From assembly GCA_043228905.1 (NCBI GenBank), contig JBHGNT010000001.1:5642001-5706000 (forward strand): a stretch of DNA of 64,000 bases, read 5' to 3'. Source of the DNA: Azolla caroliniana. Lineage: Eukaryota; Polypodiophyta. A program made the position numbers and the translations under genes. Of this stretch, positions 26,101 through 38,373 are shown in pieces; position 1 is the stretch's first letter, and each line of letters starts with the position of its first letter. The notes under the pieces were generated by a model, which worked only from the letters and a program-made list of their open reading frames with translations, had not been told where the DNA came from and ran no database searches.

Positions 26101-27420
26101 AATTTATCAATAAGATGGCTAAGGCCTTGCAAACCAATTCTAAAGACTAATTTCAATAAATTTACGGGTTGAATGATTGGGAAATAGCTTGTCCTAGGAC
26201 TTGGGACTAATTCATGAGGACCTTGGTAGTCGAGGGGCCTACATAGTTTATATATAAAAATGGAACTAGCTACCCCCTTCAATGCAATATTAGATAGACA
26301 TATGTGATGACGCCAAGTTGGTGTGGCAAAGCAATGACTATTTTGGCCGTAAGGACCTTGGTGATCTATGATAAATCCAACGTCGACCATGTCACATTTG
26401 TGAGAATTGTCTAATTTGATGATTCTTAGACATAGAACATTAATTAACCCCTTTGTGGGCTTCATAAGATGTAAACTACCCCTTTGTGGATTTACATGGA
26501 ATGGCACACTTGAATCAAGCAATCGCGTATGAATCACGCATGATACTTATATGCCATGAAGATTTCCTTGGACATTGAGCTAAGGATGTATAATTTATCA
26601 TATTGATGGGTATGGCCTTATAAGCAAATTGTAAAGGTTAATTCGGGAAACAATTTATCCTACAACTTGGGACAAAATCATAAGGAACCTAACAATCAAG
26701 AGCTTAAATAGTTCAGCTATATATAAAGGGGACTATCAACTCCCAAATCAATACAACATATGAAATACATTATTGAGACTATCTTTGCGAGGCAAAGCTT
26801 AAGTATTTCAAATATGTGATTGGCTGACTACCAAGAGATATTACAAGGCCATATTCAATGGTATAAAATTTTAAATTTTAGCATCCTACAAGGCATTCGA
26901 CACTAGTATCCGAGGAGATTATTCCTTTGTCATGGCTTGTACAAGTTTGAATTCACAATGGGGGTGTGGGTAGATCCTCTTATAAAGCATGGTATTTTTT
27001 TCAAATAGGCATGTATTTGTGTCGTGCCTTCTCTTGTAATGGTTTGTTTCTCATGATCATCACCCGATACACTTGAGAGCACACATGTTTGGTGCTATGC
27101 TGACGATGAACCAATGATTCTATTTGTGCCCACTTGACATTGTCATTCTCCATGCATGCCCATCCACATTGTAATGGCAACATGTTGGAGATAATAGGCA
27201 CCCCCCCCCCCCCCCCCCCCACCCATAGTCCCATAGATCCCATGTTTCTTCTTCGCAGCTTGTGCGTATTATACGTATATACGTATATACATATATACAT
27301 ATAGCCCCCCCCCCCCTTCTGGCTCTCCATTTTGTGGATCAACCAATAAATAATAAATACATGTAATTAATAACAATGTTAATAATCTTAATCTTAATTA
27401 ATACCTATAATACCATATGG
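23161..27420. other. Gene-poor interval between RING gene and SIN3-like gene
   Basis: The first few hundred bases are presumably 3'UTR of the RING gene. From 24 to 27 kb the sequence is AT-rich with many stops and no supportable coding region. It holds a degenerate direct duplication (25.9-26.8 kb) and poly-C runs at 27207-27231 and 27305-27316. Much of it is probably decayed transposon. Confidence 0.5.
25895..26800. repeat. Diverged direct duplication, unit about 440-490 bp
   Basis: Three landmarks recur in the same order. AATTGCCTAATTGGATGATT near 25967 recurs near 26408. AAGGATGCATAATTTATC near 26090 recurs near 26583. A TATATATAAA box followed by a CTAC..CCC.TCAATRCA stretch near 26250 recurs near 26720. 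The offsets differ (441, 493, 471), so indels have accumulated. Each copy has its own TATA-like box, so these may be old LTRs or a tandem duplication. Confidence 0.6.
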
Positions 27421-27445
27421 CTCATTTTCCTCGCTTTTCTTCTTC

Positions 27446-27521
27446 TTCTTCTTCTTCTTCTTCTTCTTCAGCCATCATCATTCCCCTCACAGAAGATCGC
27501 CATGTCGCGTAATCACTTCAG
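27446..27521 (+). other. Putative 5'UTR exon of SIN3-like gene
   Basis: A CTT-repeat tract (27446-27469) is followed by a donor at 27521 (CACTTCAG|GTAACA). The first coding exon starts 0.9 kb downstream. CT-rich leaders and a leader intron are usual for this family in plants, but the pairing is inferred. Confidence 0.4.
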
Positions 27522-28412
27522 GTAACACAACACTCACCCGTCCCTGCTTCCTGTTGCATTTGTCACGGGTAAACCTTTTCCATCTTAAATTCTTAACTCG
27601 TCTATCTTCTTCTTCATCGTAATCATCCTCATCGTCGTCATCACCACCATCGCCTTTTGCAAGGGCGATTCCATGATCTGATTTCTGAATATTTCTGCTT
27701 CTTTGTCAATTCAAATTGGCCTAAATTTGACGTGGATTCATTTTTACACCGACATTTTGATGTAGCATTGAAGTTATCCTCTCACATAGAAAACCTCACC
27801 ATCTTCCACCGTAATTTTCTCCAAATATTATCTGATCCGATTAATTTTTTGCAGAATTTAAAGTTTCATAGTTTTTCTCTGTAAAATCTTGCCTATTGAT
27901 GAAGACTTCGATTAAGAAAGAAGTTCTTTTTCCAGTCAGTTTACCCAGTAACGAAAAGATTCTCAGAAAAAGTAAATGTAAAAACTTCTCTCTGAATCGA
28001 AACGTTCATAAATTTCTCGGAAACACAAACTGACGAAACTTCTCTCTGAGTCGAATGCTTGATTAACAAAAAATATATACTTTTTAAAGGACTTCTAATT
28101 ACCAAGATCCTTCCTTCAGTTTTCTTGTTAATGAAGGCATGGAGTCAGAGAAAAGCTTTTCTCGTTCTGTTTTGTTCCGAAAATATGTTATCACTGAGTG
28201 ATTGTGAAGGCTTCAATTCAGAGAGAAGCTTTTTCAATTTTTTGCTTTGGAAAATCAGATTCAGAGGGTTTTTCCTCTGAGAGCTCTTACTAGTGAAGGC
28301 TTCGATTCAATTGAATAAGTGATAGAATCTGAACTGTTCATCGTTCCCAGGCTGTAAAAATACATTAGCACAGAAGAAGTAGAACAGGAATAAAGAGGCA
28401 GATTTTGGAAGC

Positions 28413-31400
28413 ATGAAGAGGGGAAGAGAAGAAAATGGATCAGGTTCACAGTTGAAACGGCACACATCTTTGTCACGTGGAGAGATGTGAGCAATTCCTT
28501 TGTTTTTAAATGTGAAACATGCTACTATGGTATGATATGATATATTAAATCTTGTTTATGTTTGGTTGAAAAATTTCAGGTCTGAACCAGTGACACAATC
28601 TCAACGCTTAACCACGAGTGATGCACTAACGTATCTTCAAGCGGTAAAGGACATATTCAAGGATAAGAAAGGAAAATATGATGAATTCCTGGAAGTGATG
28701 AAGGACTTCAAAGCTCAGAGGTCAGTATTTAAAACCGAGGTTCTTCTTGATTTTTTTTTATTGTGGCTCATTGCTAAACTGTCTTATCTTGCTTTCTGCT
28801 CTGAAGAATTGACACAGCAGGAGTGATAGCAAGAGTCAAGGACCTTTTTAGAGGTCACCGGGATCTCATACTCGGATTTAATACCTTTCTTCCCAAAGGT
28901 TATGAAATTACACTCCCCTTGGAAGAAGAACCTCCGAAAAGGCAACCAGTGGAATATGGGCAAGCCATCAGTTATGTTAACAAAATCAAGGTATAAACTG
29001 TTTATTATAGTAAACATTAGGTAGTTGCTTTTTGTAATATTTTTGAATCTTCATATGCAATAATGACCATATACGTTGCTGTAGACAACATTTCAACAAG
29101 AAGAGCAAGTCTACAAGGCATTTTTAGAAATCTTGAACATGTACCGAAAAGGAAACAAATCTATCAGTGAAGTATATAAGGAGGTGAGATAAATATGAGC
29201 ATTTCCTCAGTGATGAAGGTCTTGTGCTGAATTCATGTTGTTATATTAACCAGTGTTTGTTTTTAGGTTGCATCACTTTTCAAGGATCATCCAAATCTAC
29301 TTGAGGAATTCACATGTTTCCTTCCTGATTCTAGAGGTTTGAGTCAACCCTTTTCTAAAAGCGTTTCTGTGCCTCACAGAGACGAAAAGAACTTAAACAT
29401 AAGACATGTCAAGGTAAGAAGTAAACTATTATCCCGTTTCATGTGAACCATTTTTTAGCATCAGTCTTCTTTTTTTGGTATGACAAACTTGAAACAGAGG
29501 GAAAAAGCTGACATTGTTATTTTCAACAGAGAGAGAAAATAGTCAATGCTCCAGCTCATGGAGGTGCCATGTTAGGCAAAGCTATGGATCAAGAACATCA
29601 TGAGCGCATTACTACAGAAGCTGACAAGTTAGAAAGAGGCGTAAAAGAGGAAAGGGAGATCCAAATGGATCAGGAAGAGAGAGATTCAGAGCAAGAGGGA
29701 GGAGACAAATACCTGGATGCAATGCAACGGCTTCCGAACAAGAGGAAATCTGCTAGGAGGGCAGATGAATTAATACGCAAACAATCCTTGGGAGCAGTAG
29801 AGGCTATAGTGGGTAGTTCTGCTCTTTTGATCTCAGTGGAAGAAAAAAAAGCTCCAAAAGGTATTATCTGTAATTCAATCTTATGAATCGTGACTTTTCC
29901 CTTGTGGAGATTCAACTTATCATTAATAAATTTTTCTCCAGGACTTCAAAGGAAGCTTGCATTTTTTGAAGACGTGAAGAGTAAATTGCGAAGCCAGGAG
30001 ACTTACCAAGAATTTTTAAAGTGCTTAAATTTGTACAGTGAAGAGATTATCACTCGTGAACAACTGCATAGTTTGGTGTGTATGAACTTTTAAGTTTTTA
30101 TATTGCCTTCAATTTTCTGATGTATAGAAACAGCCATTTCACATATATGTTAAGTTTTATGAGTATAACCCGCGAGATAGTCTTTTATATTTTCCTGTAT
30201 GTAGTTTTTGAAGTACTTTTGCTACACCTCGCTCTCTTCTCTGAAGATGGGATAAGCCCATTGTGTTTCTTCTTTTGCATATTTCGCCGTGAGGTTGTAG
30301 TTTAATTTTACCGTTGGCTTCTACTTGAGGATTAGGTTTGTATTGAGTGTCTACCTCTCCCCGTCGCTTGCAAAACTGCTTCCCATTTATTTAGAAAGCA
30401 TCAGTTCAGATTGTGAAATTTGTATATCTTTATAAATTCAAAAGAAAAAAAAGATTTCACATGGTCTAATCATGTTTCCAGGTTAATGGAATATTGGGGA
30501 AGCATACAGACTTAGTCGAAGGATTCAATGATTTCTTAGCTCACTGTGAAAGCAATGGTATGGTGATATCCGTCTCAGAATTATTTATAGATATGAGTTT
30601 GAACCTGAAACTTGTACTGACTCCAGGCACCTTTTGTTGCTATCAGAAGGTTACCTCGCCAATATTGTGAACAAAAGTAAGACTTGCCTGCGGTTTCATA
30701 TCCCATCAATCCCTAGGAGAGGATATCAACTTGCCATCTTTGTAAATCTAGTGAATTCAGTTCTCTGATAAATGTACTTACATGTTTTTGTGTCATTCAG
30801 AGTTGGGAGATGGTCCACCGTTAAAGCCAAAGGTAGAAAGAGAAAGGGAAAAAGAAACGGGCAGGGAGAATGACAAAGGTGACCGTGGAAGAGATGCAGA
30901 AAAGGAGAAAGAGAGAGAAAAGCATGTTTCTAGAGATTTTCCTGGTCACAAAGCTCTGCAAAGCAGGGAGAAGTATGTTAGTAAACCTATATCAGAGTTA
31001 GACCTATCAAGCTGTGAGAAATGTACCCCAAGCTATAGACTTCTGCCCAAAAGTGTGAGTAAAGTTTTGTGCTCTGATGAAGACTTTTTCTACCCAAAAG
31101 TTTGGTCATCTTTGACCTTTGATAACTATAATAAAATCTTATAACTGACCTTTCCTATAATACATTTATAAGGTTACATTCTGCACACGTCTCACATGCT
31201 ACCTTAATGTTGAATGCAGTATCCTAAGCCAGTTGCAAGTTATCGGAAGGCATTGGCCCGTGATGTGCTTAATGATTCCTGGGTTTCTGTAACTTCGGGA
31301 AGTGAGGACTATTCTTTCAAGCACATGAGGAGAAATCAATACGAAGAAAGCTTGTTTCGATGTGAAGATGATCGGTATAGTGTTTTCTTTAAACGATCTC

Positions 31401-34400
31401 AGTGATGCGCTGAAATTTCAATGGTGATAATAGCTTTATGGAGATTTTTATTTATTTTAATCTTAACTAGGTTTGAACTGGATATGTTGCTGGAATCTAC
31501 TGCGGTAACTGCAAAACGCTTGGAAGAACTGTTAAAGAAGCTGCAGGAGGGTAACACTAAACAAGATGGTCAAGTTCATCCTAACGATTATTTAACAGGT
31601 AGGTGTGTTTGTAGATTTTATTCACTTGGAATGTATGATCTATATCCAAAATTCTAAATGATATTCTTTGATGTAGCTATCAATATCCGATGCATTGAGC
31701 GCATATATGGTGATCATGGCCTAGATGTCATGGATATGCTACACAAGAATGGACCTGTTGCACTGCCTGTTATTCTTAATCGACTAAAGCAGAAGCAAGA
31801 GGAGTGGTTAAAATGTAAAGAAGATATGAATAAAGTCTGGGCAGAAGTTTATGCCAAAAATTATCACAAATCATTGGATCACCGCAGCTTCTACTTCAAG
31901 CAGCAAGACAAAAAGAATCTGAGCATGAAAGGTAAATTTTTATGACCTGCCATAAGGGCATAACAAACTCTTTTCCTTGAGGAAAATTAGCAGCCATTAA
32001 AACAAACTTTTTTTTGAAAATATCGTTGTCTTATTAAATTTTAAATGATGATGGTGTAGAGAGTAATTAAGCCAGGGAGACAGGTTCTTCACTACAATTA
32101 GCTTACAACTGGGCTTGAGATCTGTACAAAAGAAATTATATGATACCGAATCATAATCTAAGTACATTATCATCATTTCATGCTACACATGGTGAAGTTG
32201 ATAAACAGTACACTTGTTTTTTTATCACACACTCTTCTTCTAAATGCCATTTATTTTCTTATGCTCTGTTACACTGCTTGGCAGTTATGTAAACTGTTTA
32301 TGCTATTTGTGACACATAAATGCTTCTTTTCAGATGTGATATTTTGTATGGAATCCATTAACAATATCTCTTACTTGTTCAACAGCACTTTTGGCTGAGA
32401 TCAAAGAGATCAATGAGAAAAAGAGGAAAGATGACGATTTCATTCTCTCCAGAGCAGCTGGAAATAGGCAGCCACTTATCCCTGATTTAAAATTTGACTA
32501 TCATGAGCCTGATGTAAATGAAGACTTGTATCAGATTATCAAACATTCGGCTGATGAGATGTGCTCTACAATGGAACAGTCGGATAAAATAATGCGACTC
32601 TGGACAACCTTTTTCGAACCCGTTTTTGGTGTGGCATCAAGATCTCATGATGCTGAAGACACTGAAGAGGTGTCTAAAGGAAAATCTATAAAGGTGGAAA
32701 ATGATAGTAGTTGCGTTCCTTTCAAAAGGGGTGCTTCTGTGGATAAAGAAGGTCATAAATGTTTTTCAAATGACATAACAAGAATGGAAAAAGGTGTTTC
32801 AAGTCTCAGAGCTGAAGAAAATGTGTCGGTGGTTTCAGTCACAGATGATACAAAGACTGAAAAATCTGCATCTGCTGACCGTAAAAGTGATGTGACGGTA
32901 GCAGTAAGCTCTCAACAAGGTTGGTTTCAGTTTTTTGCTTGGTTGTTCATTGTATTGTATGTGTTTAACTGGTTTTATAAACAATTTCTTTGTGATTTTG
33001 TTGGGTTGTTATAGTGATCCCATGCTCAACTAAGCCGAATGAGAAAAACAGCAAAATGCATGAGTATTCTCTGGTATATACCTTACGGCTGAATTTAACA
33101 TTTATTTGTTAAGATGAAAAATTACCTTGTAAAACCTAAAGAGGAAACTCTTTTTTTCCAAATTCAACTGCAGCATTCAGAGAGAAGGTTATTACCTGAA
33201 TCAAAACAAGACACTGAGATATTAGATAACCCAGATGGCCCCCGGAATTCATTTAGTGGAAAAATAGAACGAGAAGAGGGTGAACTGTCACCCTCACCAG
33301 AAACAGATGAAAGGATTCATGAAAACCTCGATTCTATTGGGTTATTAAGGCAGGAACAAATTATCGGTGGTGGCTTTGATGACCATATAGGAGAAGATGA
33401 AGATATTGAATGTGATGGGAAAGCTGAAGGTGAACAAGTCGTTGATGCCGATGAAGAAGGAGAAGAAGAAGAAGAAGAAGAAGAAGAAAAAGAAGAAGAA
33501 GAAAAAGAAGAAGAATGTGCTCTGAAATCAAGCGATGACAGTGACAATCCATCACCAGTGGAGGATGTGTCTGGTTCTGAATCTGCAAATGGGGATGATT
33601 TACGTGAAGGACATGATAATGATGATGATGAACAGGAAGTTAAAAATGAGAGTGAGAGTGAAGTTGAAGGAATGGCTGATGCTGAAGGTGAAGCTACATC
33701 CTTGGCATCTTCAGAGAAATTGCTGCTGTCATGCATGCCTTTAAAAACTCATGCACCTTCTATCATCTCCAATTCTACAGCAAACTCTAGCTCAACGGTG
33801 TTTTATGGGAATGACACTTTATATGTGCTGTTTAGGCTGCATCAGGTCATTGCTGAGCTAAAAGAAATGTATTATGTTGTTTTGTTCTATTTTGTTATCA
33901 TGCTCTTACCAGTGTCTGATTATAATGAACGGTCTTACCATTGCAGGCATTGTATGAGCGGATAAATGCTGCTAAAGTACATGCAATAGCAGCTGAGGAG
34001 AAACAGAAATCTCCAAAAGACAATTCTTCTGAACTTTATCGAAAGTAAGTAAAATATCCTATAATTGTCTAATGTAAAACATCCATGTGTTATGTTTTTA
34101 GTAGAAATTGACTCCATGGTTTGGTAAATTTGTAATTCAGCTTTGCTTGTTTATAATGCTGAAGAATTTTCTGTTTGGGATGTTTGGGATCCAGATTTAT
34201 GCAAGTTCTGTATAGTCTCTTGGATGGAACTGTTGATAATGTCAAGTTTGAAGATGATTGTCGAGCCATTATTGGAACACAGTCATATGTTCTTTTTACA
34301 ATGGATAAGCTGATTTTTAAGTTAGTTAAGCAGGTAAGAGTTCTTAAAGTATTTTTAGACCAGGTTTGGAACAAGTGTGTCAGGTTCTCAAAACTAAAGT

Positions 34401-35382
34401 ATTATCTTGTGTGTACTGCAGCTTCAATCCATCACATCTGATGATATGGCAAACAAACTACTTGCTTTGCATACTTATGAAAAGTCACGCACCTCTGGTT
34501 TTATAGATGCTGTCTATCATGCAAACGCAGCTACAGTGTTACAGGATGAAAACATCTATAGGTTTGAGCATGTAAGAAAAGTCTTTCAATTTGGAGATAA
34601 CATATCTTGTAAACTGCTATAATTTATTATTCTTATTACTCTCGTGGGTTTTCAGAGGTCAAATCCTAGCCAGCTGTTTATACAACTTATGGATAGTGGT
34701 GGTGAGAAGACAGAAGCTTCTTCCCATGCTATAGAATCTACCTTCTTTAGCTATCTGAATGCGTTCTTATATGAAACATATGATTTGCAAAAGCCACAAT
34801 CTCCAGTTTTCTTGAAACGGTAAGAATTAAAATAGAAGATTGTATGGATATACCTTGTATATACCTTCCAATATAGGTATCTATAGATTACTGGTCTTTA
34901 ATGGTTTTGTTATCTTGTATACACCTTGCAATATAGGTAGCTGTAGATTAATGGTCTTTAAACTGTTTATTAATAAGCAGAAACAAACAGTTGTGTCATG
35001 AAGAGGATGAGAAAGAGGCACTTGGTAAGGCTATGCATAATGTGCACACTGCTAATGGCCTAGATTGCAAAATATCTTGCAAAACATTTAAGGTACAATA
35101 TCTTATATTTGTTTATATTGAATAAACTGCCAGTTTCTATGTTTATGATGCAGAAAATGGGTCGTTTTTAGCCTAATTCTGTATTTGGCTTCTGTATTAT
35201 GAAAGGTCTCATATGTTCTAGACACTGAGGACATACTTTTCCGCAAGTTCAGAAAAAAAGGCAGCATCAATAGAAGGAAAAAGGGAAGTAATTGTTTTCC
35301 TTCTGATAGCCTCATCAGTAGAAGAGTACAGAAATTCTATAGATGGATTGATGGCCACCATTACCAGAAAAAGGACAGGTAG
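28413..35382 (+). CDS. SIN3-LIKE paired amphipathic helix co-repressor (SNL)
   Basis: Scaffold of SIN3-histone deacetylase co-repressor complexes in the nucleus. Hand model with 22 coding exons: 28413-28486, 28580-28720, 28807-28990, 29085-29183, 29267-29413, 29530-29860, 29942-30075, 30482-30557, 30647-30676, 30801-31054, 31220-31374, 31471-31598, 31677-31931, 32386-32919, 33015-33073, 33174-33845, 33947-34044, 34195-34333, 34422-34571, 34656-34819, 34981-35092, 35206-35382. They sum to 4113 nt (1370 aa), the usual SNL size. PAH1 has [23 protein letters not shown]2 has [23 protein letters not shown]3 has [20 protein letters not shown]. The HDAC-interaction region contains [19 protein letters not shown] and [15 protein letters not shown]. 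The C-terminal Sin3 domain has [20 protein letters not shown]. Residues around 960-985 are nearly all Glu, from a (GAA)n run. Confidence 0.93.
33455..33515 (+). repeat. (GAA)n coding repeat giving poly-Glu in SIN3-like protein
   Basis: A GAAGAAGAAGAA run with a few AAA codons inside exon 16. It encodes an acidic block between the HDAC-interaction region and the C-terminal domain. SNL proteins usually carry an acidic linker here; the repeat makes its length liable to change. Confidence 0.9.
34848..34965 (+). repeat. Tandem duplication (about 66 bp, two copies) in SIN3-like intron
   Basis: CTTGTATATACCTTCCAATA followed by TAGGTATCTATAGATTACTG is repeated as CTTGTATACACCTTGCAATA followed by TAGGTAGCTGTAGATTAATG. 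The copies lie in the intron between exons 34656-34819 and 34981-35092, and the second ends just before the acceptor. Confidence 0.85.
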
Positions 35383-35807
35383 CATATCCTCATCTATAAG
35401 TGGGCTGTGTAAGTTTAAGTTAGATAAGTTAGTATCTGGTGAGCCATGTTATCCATTGATGATGATGGTTTTCTTTATACTTCAAAATTTTATTGAAATA
35501 TGCTTTGGTTGAAATATGCACAATTGATAGTTTGTTTTAGAAACATGGCATAAAATTACATCAAGAGAATATGTAAGGATTGACCCTTTCAGTTTAAATT
35601 TTCCAATGCTAATTACTATCATCAGGAATCACTTTTCATCATGCAACAGTGCTAATATATCTTGTTGTGTAGCTGTGTTACTTTTTCCATCAAAGTTAAT
35701 GCATTCTCTTTGTAATTTAAATTTCTGTTTTGTAGCTATGCCAAAGAAATATGCAGCCAGTATTTTTAATGTATTTTCGCTTCTGTCCGATGTTTTCTTT
35801 TAAACAG

Positions 35808-35980
35808 ATGATAACTTGGTGAATGATACCTGTAGAACTATTATGTACAAAGCTTGTCAGATCCTCTCAGGATCAAATAGATCGCGATATAGAGATTCTC
35901 GAGGAAGCCTTGAGGTAGAATATGATGCATCACTTAACGGTCCACTATCATCATACTCCTTGGTCATTTAATATCTCAGG
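35808..35980 (+). other. Putative terminal 3' exon of SIN3-like gene with alternative reading
   Basis: A good acceptor (TTTCTTTTAAACAG) ends at 35807. Spliced from 35378 it gives a stop straight after Arg, so the exon would be 3'UTR. In another frame the same exon is open for 53 residues to a TAA at 35969-35971. See the matching finding. Confidence 0.4.
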
Positions 35981-35982
35981 TA

Positions 35983-36990
35983 TGCTTTCATAGAATATAT
36001 AAGACAGCAAGATACATATTTGATGCTAACATGAGCACATGTATATGAAAATTTGATTGTATGTATACTGTTTCCACTTCAAGAAATTTTCTAACTTACA
36101 TAAGGGAACGAAGGAATCTTTAGGGAGGACCACTAAAGATCCGATGAAATGCTTTTTTCTGAACCTCGCCATCTTTCATGTGATTGTATTCTTTTTGGGG
36201 CTCAAGTGGGGAGAAAATGATTATGTACATAACACAATTTTTAATGCACATATTGTGCTGGATTTATTTTTCCTGCATTGCCTCCTTAATGCATAAATAT
36301 ATCTTCATATCTGTCAGATTATGGTTTGGGTACTGTTGGATTGCAGAATAATTATAGATTTTTGCTTCTGGATGGTAAGTAATGCATACCTTAATCCTTG
36401 CTAAGGGCTAAGAATCCTTCACAAATGTTTTGAATGCAAATTCATAGTTTCTTTATGCTCTGCCTGTCTGAGACATTACGGAATAGCGTACTACAGTGTA
36501 CTATTAGGTTATTGTAAAGAGCTGGAACACTGATAGTGCAATTCTGTTTGAGACATTTCCGAGTAGCGTACCACAGATTGTACTATCAGGTTATTGTAAA
36601 GATCCATGATGATACTGCCAAATTCTGGAATGGGATTGTTGAAATGCAATGTATAATGTCCATTGTCAAACAATTACATGAACATGCCTTTGTCTTTCCT
36701 TCAAAAGCTTGATATGATTTCTTGTATGCAATTGCCAATGTGTGCCAAATGATGTATTTAATGTCATGCTTGGCCAATGGACAATGAAGCTATGTAATTG
36801 CCAAAATAATAGATTTGGAAAACCCAGCTACAAAAACTTTGATTAATAATAAAACATTTGTTTCCCCAAACAGCTATAATTTTCTCCACTTGTTTATTTG
36901 TATGAAGAATACATGTCTTTTCATTGTTTAGCATATAATTCCAGTTTTATATGAAAGAAAGATATACAAACCTTTTGTACAAGGGAAAAT
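35983..36990. other. 3' flank of SIN3-like gene with local repeat
   Basis: AT-rich, no supportable coding region. It contains an 82-bp-offset tandem duplication at 36466-36610. Confidence 0.5.
36466..36610. repeat. Two-copy tandem repeat (offset about 82 bp)
   Basis: TGTCTGAGACATTACGGAAT, then AGCGTACTACAGTGTACTAT and TAGGTTATTGTAAAGA, recurs as TGTTTGAGACATTTCCGAGT, then AGCGTACCACAGATTGTACT and ATCAGGTTATTGTAAAGA. Both copies are clear, with scattered substitutions. Confidence 0.85.
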
Positions 36991-37109
36991 TAACAATGCG
37001 ATGAATCATAGTATTACCTCTAGGCTTCTAGCTTATCACCACGACATTAGCTAGAGCTTTACATTAGGCATATAATGATCGCAAATGCGATAATGTTTGA
37101 CTATTCATA

Positions 37110-37225
37110 GCTTTTGGTTCAAAAACTAAGCGGAGTATGGATAACTGAACTAATTTGCCACGATTACCTTTGATTCAAAAACTAAGCCAAGTATGGATAA
37201 CCAAACCAATGTGCCATGATTTTCA
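37110..37225. repeat. Two-copy tandem repeat (about 58 bp)
   Basis: TTCAAAAACTAAGCGGAGTA, then TGGATAACTGAACTAATTTG and CCACGATTACC, is followed directly by TTCAAAAACTAAGCCAAGTA, then TGGATAACCAAACCAATGTG and CCATGATTTTC. Confidence 0.85.
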
Positions 37226-37599
37226 ATGTGAGTGATATAGCGGAACTTTTGGAATTTCTCAAAATCTTTACCTAAAATGCACATGTCATGGTCTGGGTTC
37301 GTGAATCCTTGGTGGTATGAGATCCTCATCGATTGTATGACATTTTCTCCCCTTCGAAATCATCTGAACTTAGAACTCCATTAGATCTCATTGATCTATT
37401 TGTAGTATTTAACAAGGAAATTGTAGATTTATGCACTTTTTTTGTTCCAACTCTATGGTCACATACCAGTCTCCTGTATTTACTAAAAAGACAACTTCCT
37501 TCACAAACCTTGACCTCTTGTTGCTAGTAATGTCTAGCCTTCAAGCTGATACCTGGATTCCAACCCATAATTCTAGCTAGATTTCAAGTAATTGGGATT

Positions 37600-38330
37600 A
37601 AAACTCATGCCAAAGTTAATGAATGTACACCAATTGTTTCCTTCTTTTGACCTCTTATTGGCTTTTGTACACACATGTACAAAATGATTGATCTTATGCT
37701 TCATGGTTTTAATGTAACACATCTCGATTTATCCAAAGTAAAACAAAGACCATGCCCTTTGTCACATATTTGTTATTAGTTCTTACACTTGCAATGAACG
37801 TCACTTTCCACTTTGATTTTTGTGGCCATCACTTTGTGGGAAATCTTTGGAGAATTACATCATTGGAGCCTTAGAATTAAAAGTGTCATGCCTCTCCATA
37901 AATGCTAAAGGGTTCTTCCATTCTTTTCTCTTTCGGAATCCATAAAACTTGTTTCAAAGCTATGTTTACTATATCCTCACATTATGAGTTGGTAGTTATG
38001 ACAATGGCATCTCCAACATGTATCAAAAGTTGACAACACCTTGACACTCAAACATTGCTACAATATGGATTCTTTCATAATCCTTCGCTCAAAAACCAAA
38101 AGGAAATAGTTAGTTTGCTTGTACTCCAAGTCTTGGCATCTTAATTGATATAAAAAACACCTAAAAACCAAACTATTCGGTCTTAGAAACATAAACAACT
38201 CTTCACTTGTTTGTGTTAAAACGTTTTTTTCCATGCACAACTTAAAGATGTCCAACACATTCTGGTGGTTTTCCAATGACATGCTCATGAAAATCCTACA
38301 TATGGACAAACTCAGAGATGGTCGACAGAA
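37600..38330 (-). pseudogene. Heavily decayed Copia reverse transcriptase remnant
   Basis: On the minus strand, mixed frames read GKPPECV (as in PPGF..PPECVCKL) at about 38270. A stretch aligns with the KSLYGLKQSPR segment but is badly decayed. LLIHVGDAIVITT follows at about 38000, which corresponds to the LLIYVDDIVITG catalytic motif with the first Asp lost. Frames change and stops are frequent. I rely on the order of short matches, so this is tentative. Confidence 0.4.
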
Positions 38331-38373
38331 TACAGGATTGACTGATTCTCCCTACATGAGTGAAGGGGGATTT

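Noticed and set aside
27207-27316. Poly-C runs as possible G-quadruplex regulators of the SIN3-like gene
   Set aside because: Two plain homopolymer runs near simple sequence; nothing links them to regulation.
33317-33736. Ser-rich open frame on the minus strand
   Set aside because: Antisense shadow of the acidic exon of the SIN3-like gene.
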